The position numbers were made by a program, and so were the translations under genes. 64,000 nt of DNA from Rhodothermales bacterium (lineage in GTDB: Bacteria > Bacteroidota > Rhodothermia > Rhodothermales > UBA10348), in the NCBI GenBank assembly GCA_017643395.1, contig JAEPNP010000001.1:1075806-1139805 (forward strand), given 5' to 3'. The notes beneath the pieces were generated by a model, which saw only the letters and a list, made by a program, of their open reading frames with translations, searched no databases and was not told the DNA's origin. This document shows, piece after piece, positions 48,055-55,844 of the stretch; positions within the stretch are counted from its first letter, which is position 1, and every line of letters begins with the position of its first letter.

Positions 48055-49431
48055 CTAGTATGCCAGTAGCGGTTCCAGGAGCCCGGAGCTGGTGTGAAGC
48101 CGCAGAATCGCCATGTTCAGGTCAAAAACAGCCTGGTGGCGGCCGGCCTCCAGTTCGAGCTTGGCCTGTACAGCCTTGATGAGGTCATCCGTGTCGCCCA
48201 ACTCCAGTTCGAAATTGTTGTACTCGGTCAGCAGCCATTCCCTGCTCAATCGGAACGCCTCTTCGGCCGCGGCCAACTCCTCCTGACGGATCCGCACGGC
48301 GCGCCAGGCCTGCTCCACCTCAAAGAGGACCAGCTCCCGCGCGCCCGTCTCCAGATGCTGCACTTCGGCGAGATTGGCGCGGGCCTGCTCTACCCGGGCC
48401 CGGGTCTGGCGAAAGTTCAGCTGCAGGCGCATGCCGAGCCCGGCTTCCAGTGAACGGGACAGAAACGAGTCCCCCACGTAGGGATTGCGTTGCCGGAACC
48501 GGTCTGCCGTCGTTCCTGAGTAGTGCATGTGCGCACCAAGGAACAGCTTGGGGAAGTAGTCGGAGCGGGCGACGTCCACCAACGCTTCGCGGGCCTCGAC
48601 ACCCGCCTGCGCCTGCGCAACCTCAGGCCGGTGCCGGAGTGCCAACTGCTCGTACACCTCGAGCGCGTCCAGCTGGAAGCCAAGCGGCTCCAGGTATCTG
48701 TCTTCGGTCTCGAGCGCGATTCCAGGCGGGAGCATCAACTGGCGTGTAAGCCCGGATCGCGCCGTGGCCATCTCTTCGCGCACTCTGGCCACCCGCTTCC
48801 GCACCTCCTGCTCCGTGATGAGCACCTGGAACAGGTCGGCATCACCCACATCCGCAGATCCTGCCTCCAGCTGTTTTTCGACCTCTTCCTTTGCCCGGGA
48901 AACAGCATCCCCGGCCTCTGATGCCAGGCGATCGAGTACGTTCAGAAGGAGCATGCTGAAGTACAGCTCCCCGGTTCGCTCTACCACGACATACTGTGAT
49001 TCCTGCACGGCGGCCTGCTCCAGTTCGACACCGGCCCTCGCCGCGTCGATACTGCGGCCGATCTGCCCCCAGGTCCATAATGGCTGGATCACGTCGACAT
49101 CCAACCGACTGAAGGGGTGAAGGCGCTCCCAATCGTTGCGAACGTCGGGGTCCAGGTACAGACGATCCGTCGCCGTGCTGTTGGGGTTGTCCAGGGCGGG
49201 GGCGAAGGCGTGTGCCGTTGTGGCCCCGGCATCGGTCAGGAGGCGGCTCGCCCGTGCATGACCTAGCCGACCTTCTGCGAACTGAAGACCGGCCTGCTCG
49301 GCCAGGATGTCGGGGCTGACCTCAAGGGCCCTGGAGAGCGCCTCGCCAAGTCCGACGGTTAGCGTGTCCTGCGCGCCGGCCGGCCGCCAGGCCAGGGCCG
49401 ACACGGCGAGGAGAAGCAATAGGCGATTCAT
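48055..49431 (-). CDS. TolC-family outer-membrane efflux protein
   Basis: The 458-residue protein has a signal peptide (about 1-20, ending PAGAQ) and the TolC/OEP pattern: two repeats of long alpha-helical hairpins with alternating short strands, for example QPLWTWGQIGRSIDAARAGVE and LRHRPEVAQAQAGVEAREAL, the 'RPE' motif typical of OEP repeats. It is predicted to form a trimeric outer-membrane channel. No membrane-fusion or RND partner adjoins; the neighbouring gene is MlaC-like, which suggests lipid or small-molecule export. I chose ATG 49431 at the signal peptide. It is divergent from the cobalamin-riboswitch operon. Confidence 0.88.
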   Translation of the reverse strand: MNRLLLLLAVSALAWRPAGAQDTLTVGLGEALSRALEVSPDILAEQAGLQFAEGRLGHARASRLLTDAGATTAHAFAPALDNPNSTATDRLYLDPDVRNDWERLHPFSRLDVDVIQPLWTWGQIGRSIDAARAGVELEQAAVQESQYVVVERTGELYFSMLLLNVLDRLASEAGDAVSRAKEEVEKQLEAGSADVGDADLFQVLITEQEVRKRVARVREEMATARSGLTRQLMLPPGIALETEDRYLEPLGFQLDALEVYEQLALRHRPEVAQAQAGVEAREALVDVARSDYFPKLFLGAHMHYSGTTADRFRQRNPYVGDSFLSRSLEAGLGMRLQLNFRQTRARVEQARANLAEVQHLETGARELVLFEVEQAWRAVRIRQEELAAAEEAFRLSREWLLTEYNNFELELGDTDDLIKAVQAKLELEAGRHQAVFDLNMAILRLHTSSGLLEPLLAY

Positions 49432-49518
49432 GACGCGAAGGACGATGCGCGCGCAGGGACGTTCCCGGCGACGAGGGCAGGACGCCGGCCCCTGTGTCGC
49501 ACGGCGAAGATTCTGCCA

Positions 49519-49549
49519 TTGTGCGACCAACGGCGGCCGTGTACCTTCG
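49519..49549 (+). promoter_or_regulatory. possible promoter of the cobalamin operon
   Basis: TTG (49519-49521) and TACCTTCG (49542-49549) are 20 bases apart, fitting the Bacteroidota pattern TTG-N(17-23)-TAnnTTTG except for one base. Transcription would begin about 25-35 bases before the riboswitch aptamer, as expected. Confidence 0.4.
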
Positions 49550-49585
49550 CCGTGTTCTTTTCAATCACGCGCTCGGTCCACACAC

Positions 49586-49750
49586 GTGGCGAAGAGGGAA
49601 TCCGGTGCCCGCCCAGGCGGAACTCCGGAACTGTACCCGCAACTGTAGCCGATCCGCCCGACCAAGGACGTCTGCCCCACTGCTCGCGTGGGAAGGTGGC
49701 AGACTGAGGTCGGGATGCACGGGTCGGAAGTCAGGAGACCTGCCGACTGC
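49586..49750 (+). promoter_or_regulatory. cobalamin riboswitch (B12 box aptamer)
   Basis: Conserved blocks of the adenosylcobalamin-type aptamer occur in order: GAATCCGGTGC (from about 49598), ACTGTACCCGCAACTGTA (49630-49647), CCACTG with GGGAAGG (about 49677-49696), and the B12 box AAGTCAGGAGACCTGCC (49728-49744). Cobalamin binding normally turns down uptake genes. The 3' end is approximate. Confidence 0.95.
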
Positions 49751-49805
49751 GAAGCCAATGCGACCTCCGGGAAGAGGGGTGTGCGGCCATGTCGACCGTC
49801 GATCT

Positions 49806-49832
49806 GGGCCCGCATCTCCATGAGGTGGGCCC
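49806..49832 (+). promoter_or_regulatory. ribosome-site hairpin, likely riboswitch expression platform
   Basis: GGGCCC (49806-49811) can pair with GGGCCC (49827-49832), extended inward by a few more pairs. The 3' arm holds the Shine-Dalgarno GAGGTG (49822-49827) and ends one base before the ATG of the receptor gene. No T-run follows, so control is more likely translational than by termination. Confidence 0.55.
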
Positions 49833-51647
49833 ATGTTTATATCTCCCAGATTCTTGGGGGCCGCCCTCCTGATGGCGGCGTCCACCAGCGCTGACCCGGT
49901 CCTCGGCCAGAATGCCGAGGACTCCGTGCGGGTGATTCTGGACGAGATTCAGGTGAGCGCAATCGCGTCGGGGCCGGTACGCTATGTCGAGCTGCGCTCC
50001 CCGCAGCACGTTGGCGGGGGCGATTTGGCGGCCGCCCTCTCGGGCGAGTTGGGACTATTCGTTTACCGCCGCAATCCGGGAGGGCCGGCAACGCCCCGGA
50101 TTCGGGGCTGGGACGGCTCTCAGGTGGCAGTGGTGCTCGAGGGCGTTCGACTGATCGAGCCCCAGAGCGGGCAGGTGGATCTGTCCATGATCCCGGCGGC
50201 ATTTCTCGAACGCGCGCGTCTTGTCCGCAGTACGGCCACCGATCAGGGCGCGATGGGTGGACAGGTCGACATGACGCTGCTTCAGGCCAGTGACGGGCTG
50301 ATGGTGCGTCTCGCGGGCGGAGGCGGAGCGTTCGGGGCACGACACGGCGCCGTGGTGCTGGGCGGCGACAGGCGCCGGGCCGGCGTGACGCTGGGATTGC
50401 ACGCGTCCCGGGCCCCAGAGTCATGGCCCCTCGCCGAGAATCGCCGTCGCATCGGTGCCGGTCGGGAGCGACAGAGTGCGGTGGCGACCCTCAACTGGCG
50501 CACCGGCACGGCCCGGTGGACGATCAGTCATCTTTCGTCGCACGCGGACACGGCGCTTCCGGGTCCCGCGAACGGAAGGCCACTGCGTGCCAGCCAGGAG
50601 GACCGACTCGGTGTGACTGCTCTTGGGGCCTCCGGTGTGCGGGAGCGCACCCTGTGGCGTGCCCAGGCCGTCTGGCAGACTTCGGGAGCAACCTTCAGAG
50701 ACGCCGACGCAAATCTCGATCGGAGCAGCCAAACCTCCAGAGCCTCGCTCACCGCAACCTTCGGGCGTGAACGATGGGACCTGCAGGGCGGAGTCGACAC
50801 GCAGTACCTGAAGGGCGGTCCTGAAACCGAAACCGGCGGGTTCGTGGATATCTCGACACGGCAGCCCACCAGCCGTCTCGTGATATTCGCGGGCCTGCGA
50901 CAGGAAGTGCGCACGGCCCGGTACCGGGCCGTGCCCCGCGTTTCGGTGTCCACGAGAGGGTCCGGATTGCTGGTTTCGGTCAGTGCGGGCCGAAGCGTGC
51001 GACATCCCACTTTTGTGGAGCGCTATTGGCAGCCCGGAGGCAATCCGGACCTGCGTCCGGAAGTCGGCTACACGGTGGACGCGGGGCTGGAATCCCGCCT
51101 CGGAGCGCTGGTGCTGAAAACGACGGCTTTCGCCGCGTGGCTCGACAACCGCATCGTCTGGCAGCCCTCCCTCGTCATGTCCGGCCTCCAGGTATGGACG
51201 CCGACCAATGTTGGTCGCGCGCGATCGACGGGTCTCGAATGGCGTGCCCTCTGGGCCGGGAACCGTGTGGCCGTCGGAATCGACGGCAGCTACACCCGCG
51301 CCACGGACCGCAGCGATTCCCGATCTGCATCCTTCGGGCACCAGCTCAGATACGTGCCCCGCACGGTCATCGCGGTCCCGGTGCGATGGGCCGTGGGGGC
51401 CGTGGAGCTGTCCGCCTCGGCACGCTACACCGGCCATCGCCCGATTGCGTCCGATGGTTCATTCGAGGAGCCCCCGTACACCGAGCTCGACCTGGCACTG
51501 CGCACGACTCGTCGGCTCGCACAGGCCGACGCCACCCTGTCAATCATGCTGCACAACGCGCTCGACATCCCTTTTGAAACCGTGCGGCTCTATCCGATGC
51601 CGGGCCGACATCTGACTCTACACCTCAACATCGATCTCTCCTCATGA
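49833..51647 (+). CDS. btuB: BtuB-like TonB-dependent cobalamin receptor
   Basis: The 604-residue outer-membrane protein has a signal peptide, a plug domain (about residues 35-140, with GGPATPRIRGWDGSQVAVVLEGVRL) and a beta barrel ending in an aromatic-poor strand HLTLHLNIDLSS. The cobalamin riboswitch directly upstream makes B12 or another corrinoid the likely ligand. Around the start the sequence resembles BtuB-type plugs more than SusC; there is no carboxypeptidase-regulatory domain. It overlaps the next lipoprotein gene by ATGA. Short length agrees with BtuB (about 600 residues). Confidence 0.88.
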   Translation: MFISPRFLGAALLMAASTSADPVLGQNAEDSVRVILDEIQVSAIASGPVRYVELRSPQHVGGGDLAAALSGELGLFVYRRNPGGPATPRIRGWDGSQVAVVLEGVRLIEPQSGQVDLSMIPAAFLERARLVRSTATDQGAMGGQVDMTLLQASDGLMVRLAGGGGAFGARHGAVVLGGDRRRAGVTLGLHASRAPESWPLAENRRRIGAGRERQSAVATLNWRTGTARWTISHLSSHADTALPGPANGRPLRASQEDRLGVTALGASGVRERTLWRAQAVWQTSGATFRDADANLDRSSQTSRASLTATFGRERWDLQGGVDTQYLKGGPETETGGFVDISTRQPTSRLVIFAGLRQEVRTARYRAVPRVSVSTRGSGLLVSVSAGRSVRHPTFVERYWQPGGNPDLRPEVGYTVDAGLESRLGALVLKTTAFAAWLDNRIVWQPSLVMSGLQVWTPTNVGRARSTGLEWRALWAGNRVAVGIDGSYTRATDRSDSRSASFGHQLRYVPRTVIAVPVRWAVGAVELSASARYTGHRPIASDGSFEEPPYTELDLALRTTRRLAQADATLSIMLHNALDIPFETVRLYPMPGRHLTLHLNIDLSS

Positions 51648-52732
51648 GACTTCTCCCCTGTCTGATTCTTGCCGGTCTGCTCCTTGCCGGCTGCGATTCA
51701 AACGACTCCGGCATGGAGGGTGCGCCCGCGGCTCGCGCCGTGCTGGTCGCCAACGGCGGCAATTTCTCGGACCAGAACGGGTCCGTCTCCACCCTGAACC
51801 TGGAAACCGGTGGGACCTCCACAGGACCCGCGATGGACGGCTTTGTCCAGGCCGTCGTGCCGGCAGACACGCTGCGGCTGGTGCTGGTCAACACGTTCTC
51901 TGGCGGGAGAGTGGACATCACCGGTCCGGACGGCACCGTACTCGCCTCTCTGGAGGACATTGATGCGCCGCGCGCAGCTGCGATCGTGGACGGCACGGCC
52001 TACGTCACCACCTTCGCCTTCGACGGCTCCGGAAACGTGCTGGCCATCGATCTCGCGACGGCCGCGTTGACGTCAACCTTTGCAACGGGCAGCTATCCGG
52101 AAGGCATCGCTCATGCGTCCGGTCGACTCATCATCGCCAACTATGGCTACATCGGCAGCGGCCGCTCTGTCACGGTGATCGACCTGGCGGACGGCTCCGC
52201 GCAGGAACGTTCCATTGCGTGCGATGGGCCCCGCGACGTCGTAGTCTCCGGTGAAATATTGAACATCGTCTGCCTTGGCAAAACCGTCTACAACGACGAT
52301 TTCAGCCAGATTCTGGAACAGACCGGCGGGCAGGTTCACTTTCTGAATGCCGTTTCCCTCACCGAGCTGGATCGCATCGAGTATGACCACCAGTTTGGTT
52401 CTACGGGTGGCGGCCAGGGTGCGGCCGCATCGGCCTCGGAACTCGCCGTTCTGGATCCTCAGTCAGAGATGATTCGACGGTTCGAGCTGGAGACGCGCAC
52501 TGAGCTGTCCGCGTGGAATTTTGACAATGAAGGCACCTACGTGGGCCTGTCCGGTATTGGATTCGGGTCAGATCGGTGGTTCGTCGGCCGCATGGCCCGA
52601 TCGGCCGGTGGTCCGTTTCCGGACTATACGGCTGCCGGTCAGCTTGTCGAAGTTCGCGCTGCGGACGGGTCCGTACTGGCCGAGCATGGTGTGGGTCAGG
52701 CACCTACGCATGTCGCCGTCATCATTCAATAG
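51644..52732 (+). CDS. beta-propeller lipoprotein, BtuG-like
   Basis: The 362-residue protein begins with a lipoprotein signal and lipobox LLAGC (Cys17). The rest is made of repeated four-strand blades of the YncE/seven-bladed type, e.g. RAVLVANGGNFSDQNGSVST and GRLIIANYGYIGSGRSVTVI. Bacteroides BtuG proteins are surface lipoproteins of this fold that bind cobalamin with very high affinity and sit on BtuB. Here the gene is coupled to the riboswitch-controlled receptor (ATGA overlap), so the same role is probable. Direct sequence similarity to BtuG was not tested. Confidence 0.78.
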   Translation: MRLLPCLILAGLLLAGCDSNDSGMEGAPAARAVLVANGGNFSDQNGSVSTLNLETGGTSTGPAMDGFVQAVVPADTLRLVLVNTFSGGRVDITGPDGTVLASLEDIDAPRAAAIVDGTAYVTTFAFDGSGNVLAIDLATAALTSTFATGSYPEGIAHASGRLIIANYGYIGSGRSVTVIDLADGSAQERSIACDGPRDVVVSGEILNIVCLGKTVYNDDFSQILEQTGGQVHFLNAVSLTELDRIEYDHQFGSTGGGQGAAASASELAVLDPQSEMIRRFELETRTELSAWNFDNEGTYVGLSGIGFGSDRWFVGRMARSAGGPFPDYTAAGQLVEVRAADGSVLAEHGVGQAPTHVAVIIQ

Positions 52733-52739
52733 CGCAATC

Positions 52740-52952
52740 ATGCACATAGACCGCTGCGTCTGTGAAGGCGTCACGTTCAAGGTCCTGAAGGAGGTGGCAG
52801 ACCGTTCAGGCTGCCGCACCCTTCAGGACCTGCGGGACGAAGCCCGGTTTGCGACCGGGTGCGGTTTGTGCAGACCGTACGTGGCCGAGATGCTGCGCAC
52901 CGGCCGGACCTCGTTCAGCGAGATCATCGTGGAGAAGGCTGCGGAGGAGTAG
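52740..52952 (+). CDS. BFD-type [2Fe-2S] protein
   Basis: The 70-residue protein has four cysteines in the pattern C6-x-C8 ... C41-x2-C44, the [2Fe-2S] ligands of the bacterioferritin-associated ferredoxin (Fer2_BFD) fold, with the typical C-G-L-C segment. It lacks a signal peptide and is cytoplasmic. It begins 7 bases after the propeller lipoprotein and is likely under the same riboswitch. Such ferredoxins release iron from bacterioferritin or serve other redox enzymes; no bacterioferritin is near. A role in cobalamin reduction is only a guess. ATG 52740 is chosen because the domain begins there. Confidence 0.85.
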   Translation: MHIDRCVCEGVTFKVLKEVADRSGCRTLQDLRDEARFATGCGLCRPYVAEMLRTGRTSFSEIIVEKAAEE

Positions 52953-52961
52953 GACCGCCCC

Positions 52962-54266
52962 CTACTGCCTGTACGACGCCGCAATCGATGCCAGGCGCTC
53001 CTGAATCGTCTCCTCTGCGTACCAGCGGCCACGAACCATCACCCCACCACGGTCGGCCACGTGGGCCAGGTCCTCCAGGGGGTTGCCCCGGACCAGGATG
53101 AGATCGGCCCGATGGCCGGCTGCCACCTGTCCGAACGTGTCCCAGGCTTCGAAGTACGTGCCGACCGCGACCGTGCCGCTCCTCAGCACCTCATAGGGCG
53201 ACATCCCGGCATCTTCCATGCGGGCCATCTCCCGGTGCAATGAGAAGCCGGGTACCGAGTACTGCTGAGGCGCGTCCGTGCCCATGAGGATACCGGCGTC
53301 GGCCTCGTTCAGTGCCGCCAGAACCTGCATGCGGGCATCGATGACCTTCCGGGACTGCTGCAGATCGAACTGGGGATTGGCCACCCGCTGGCGGAACGCG
53401 TTTTCCCATGAGGCCCGCGCCGAGGGATGCGCGTATTGCAGTTCCGGGAAGGCATTCAGATCGTCGAGGTCGTTCGTGCCATACAGCGTTTCCCACAGCA
53501 CCATGGTCGGCACGACCCAGGCGCCCATCGCTTTCGTGCGCGCCACGATGTCTGCCAGGGCTCCCGTGTCAACCGCGTCCGCATCGATCGAAGACAGGTA
53601 CTCGACGTAGCCATCCAGGTGGTCAAACGTCAGCTGCCCCATCTCGAGGGCGTGCACAAGACCTACATCCGCCGGAACGTGCCCACCGAAGTCGATTCCC
53701 GACCGGCGAGCAGTCACGGCCATGGAGTCAAACTCGGCCTTGCTCAGGCCCGGATGGATTTTCAGCAGGTCCCACCCCTCTTCCACCTGCCGCCTGACTT
53801 TGTCGGCCGCCTGTGCGGGCGAGTTCACCGAGCCGCCGTTGAAACTCGGGCCCGCCAGGTAAAGCGTCGGCGCGTCGATCTCGCCCGCGTTCGCGGCTGC
53901 CTTCAGATCCAGCTGCCCGGGATATCCGAGCATGCCGCGCACGGTGGTGATGCCGTTGGCCATGTAGAGAAAGAGCGTCTTCTCAATCTCCTCGGCGGGC
54001 TGGTTCGGCGGAGGGATGTGCCCATGCATTTCTGCGAGCCCCGGCATGAGGTACTGTCCTGAACCGTCTATGACCAGGGCCCCTTCCGGTACCTGAACGT
54101 CAGATCCGACGGCCACGATACGGTCGCCCTCGATCAATACGGTCTGGCCGGGCACCAACCGCTCGGCGTCCATGGGGACGACCGTGACGTTCACAAAGGC
54201 AGTGACATCTTCGGGGGCAGCGGCCGGGGACAGGGCCAGGGCAGCCAGCAGAAAGAGCGTGTTCAT
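52962..54266 (-). CDS. exported metal-dependent amidohydrolase
   Basis: The 434-residue protein of the imidazolonepropionase-like amidohydrolase group has a short signal peptide (about 1-18). Metal-binding features of the TIM barrel are visible: MHGHI after LMPGLAE, the KIHPG lysine, GGHVPAD and FDHLDG histidines, and the GTDAP aspartate. The outer beta sandwich flanks it (VNVTVVPMDAERLVPG, ADLILVRGNPLEDLAHV). Periplasmic members often hydrolyse dipeptides or lactams. It is convergent with the BFD gene (nine bases) and divergent from the AAA+ gene (48 bases). The substrate is unknown. Confidence 0.88.
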   Translation of the reverse strand: MNTLFLLAALALSPAAAPEDVTAFVNVTVVPMDAERLVPGQTVLIEGDRIVAVGSDVQVPEGALVIDGSGQYLMPGLAEMHGHIPPPNQPAEEIEKTLFLYMANGITTVRGMLGYPGQLDLKAAANAGEIDAPTLYLAGPSFNGGSVNSPAQAADKVRRQVEEGWDLLKIHPGLSKAEFDSMAVTARRSGIDFGGHVPADVGLVHALEMGQLTFDHLDGYVEYLSSIDADAVDTGALADIVARTKAMGAWVVPTMVLWETLYGTNDLDDLNAFPELQYAHPSARASWENAFRQRVANPQFDLQQSRKVIDARMQVLAALNEADAGILMGTDAPQQYSVPGFSLHREMARMEDAGMSPYEVLRSGTVAVGTYFEAWDTFGQVAAGHRADLILVRGNPLEDLAHVADRGGVMVRGRWYAEETIQERLASIAASYRQ

Positions 54267-54314
54267 GGCGATGCGGGGCTAGGCGGATTCAACTTAACTA
54301 TCAGCGGCGGAACG

Positions 54315-55844
54315 ATGGCGCAAACGCCGCGTGGGACGCGCATGAAGCACGAGCCCAAGCCTTCCATCCAAACGCTCGGAGCCCTGCGGGAGTCGGGGTA
54401 CCGGGTGCGCAGCGTCAAGGACGAAGTCCGGAGCAATCTCATCGCAGCGCTTCGTGACGGGCGAGACCCGTTCCCGGGTGTGCTCGGTTTTGAGCAGACG
54501 GTCATCCCGCAGATTCAGAACGCCATTCTGGGGCGCCACGATTTCATTCTGCTCGGACTGCGCGGGCAGGCCAAGAGTCGCGTTCTGCGCCTGCTTCCGG
54601 GCCTTCTCGACGCCTGGATCCCGGTTGTCGAAGGCTCCGACCTCAACGACAACCCGTTCGCTCCGGTATCCAAGTACGCTCGCGATCTGATGGAACAAGC
54701 GGGAGACGAGACGCCCATCAGCTGGCTGCCACGTGCCGAGCGCTACGGAGAGAAACTGGCGACTCCCGACACGTCCATTGCCGACCTCATCGGAGACATC
54801 GACCCCATCAAGGCGGCGCATCGCAAGCTGACCTACGCGGACGAAGAGGTCATTCATTTTGGCATCATCCCGAGGACCAATCGCGGCATCTTCGCCATCA
54901 ACGAACTGCCCGATCTGCAACCGCGCATTCAGGTGGGTCTGCTCAACATCATGGAGGAGCAGGACATCCAGATTCGCGGATTCAACATCCGGTTTCCCCT
55001 GGATCTGTTGATGGTATTCTCGGCGAACCCCGAGGACTATACCAACCGGGGCAGCATCATCACGCCGCTCAAGGACCGCATCGACAGCCAGATTATCACG
55101 CACTACCCCAAGAGCGTGGAAACCGGTATCGCCATTACCGATCAGGAGGCCTGGCAGGATCGTGATTCCGCGGTCAGCGTGGAGGTACCGCACCTGTTTC
55201 GTGAGATCATAGAACAGGTGGCGTTCGAAGCCCGGGCGTCCGAGTACGTGGACCAGAACTCCGGCGTGTCCGCTCGCATGACCCGTGCGGCGCTGGAGAA
55301 CCTGATCTCGGCGGCCGAGCGTCGGGCCCTGCTGGCCGGCGAGCGGGAGACCTACGCCCGCGCTTCGGACCTGTGGTTTATCGAGCCGGCAGTGACCGGC
55401 AAACTCGAACTCGTTTACGAAGGCGAACAGGAGGGTGCCCAGACGGTGGCCCAGGTACTGACCGGCCGAGCCCTGAAAGCGACCTTCTCACGTCACTTCC
55501 CGGCTCCGGATACCGATCGCGCGCTGTACCAGAAGGTGCTGAACTGGTTTGCCTCCGGCGGCACGCTGAACCTGCACCACAACATGGCTCTGTCCGAGTA
55601 TGCCTCGGCCCTGGACACGGTCGATGGGCTGCGCGACCTGGTGGACCGCATCGCCAAACCGGACTCTCCGGAGGCGAGGGCCACCATGATGGAACTCGTC
55701 CTCGAGGCCTTGCACCAGCACTCCATGCTGGGCAAGGAAGTGGCTGGAGCGGCCCGAAGTTTCGTGGACATGATGGGTTCCATGCTGTCGGGAATCGGGT
55801 CTGCTGACCCGGACGAGTTTGACGAATTCGACGACGAACTCTGA
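54315..55844 (+). CDS. MoxR/magnesium-chelatase-type AAA+ ATPase
   Basis: The 509-residue protein belongs to the Bacteroidota-wide 'magnesium chelatase' AAA+ family: the P-loop is LGLRGQAKSR (Ala in place of Gly before the Lys, a family trait as I recall), with NELPDL in the Walker B position and sensor FSANPEDYTNRGSIITPLKDR. The C-terminus is acidic (DPDEFDEFDDEL). These ATPases usually pair with a vWA/CoxE-like protein, and together remodel a target; no such gene lies next to it here. It overlaps the M1 peptidase start (TGATG), which suggests cotranscription. ATG 54342 is an alternative start. Confidence 0.87.
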   Translation: MAQTPRGTRMKHEPKPSIQTLGALRESGYRVRSVKDEVRSNLIAALRDGRDPFPGVLGFEQTVIPQIQNAILGRHDFILLGLRGQAKSRVLRLLPGLLDAWIPVVEGSDLNDNPFAPVSKYARDLMEQAGDETPISWLPRAERYGEKLATPDTSIADLIGDIDPIKAAHRKLTYADEEVIHFGIIPRTNRGIFAINELPDLQPRIQVGLLNIMEEQDIQIRGFNIRFPLDLLMVFSANPEDYTNRGSIITPLKDRIDSQIITHYPKSVETGIAITDQEAWQDRDSAVSVEVPHLFREIIEQVAFEARASEYVDQNSGVSARMTRAALENLISAAERRALLAGERETYARASDLWFIEPAVTGKLELVYEGEQEGAQTVAQVLTGRALKATFSRHFPAPDTDRALYQKVLNWFASGGTLNLHHNMALSEYASALDTVDGLRDLVDRIAKPDSPEARATMMELVLEALHQHSMLGKEVAGAARSFVDMMGSMLSGIGSADPDEFDEFDDEL

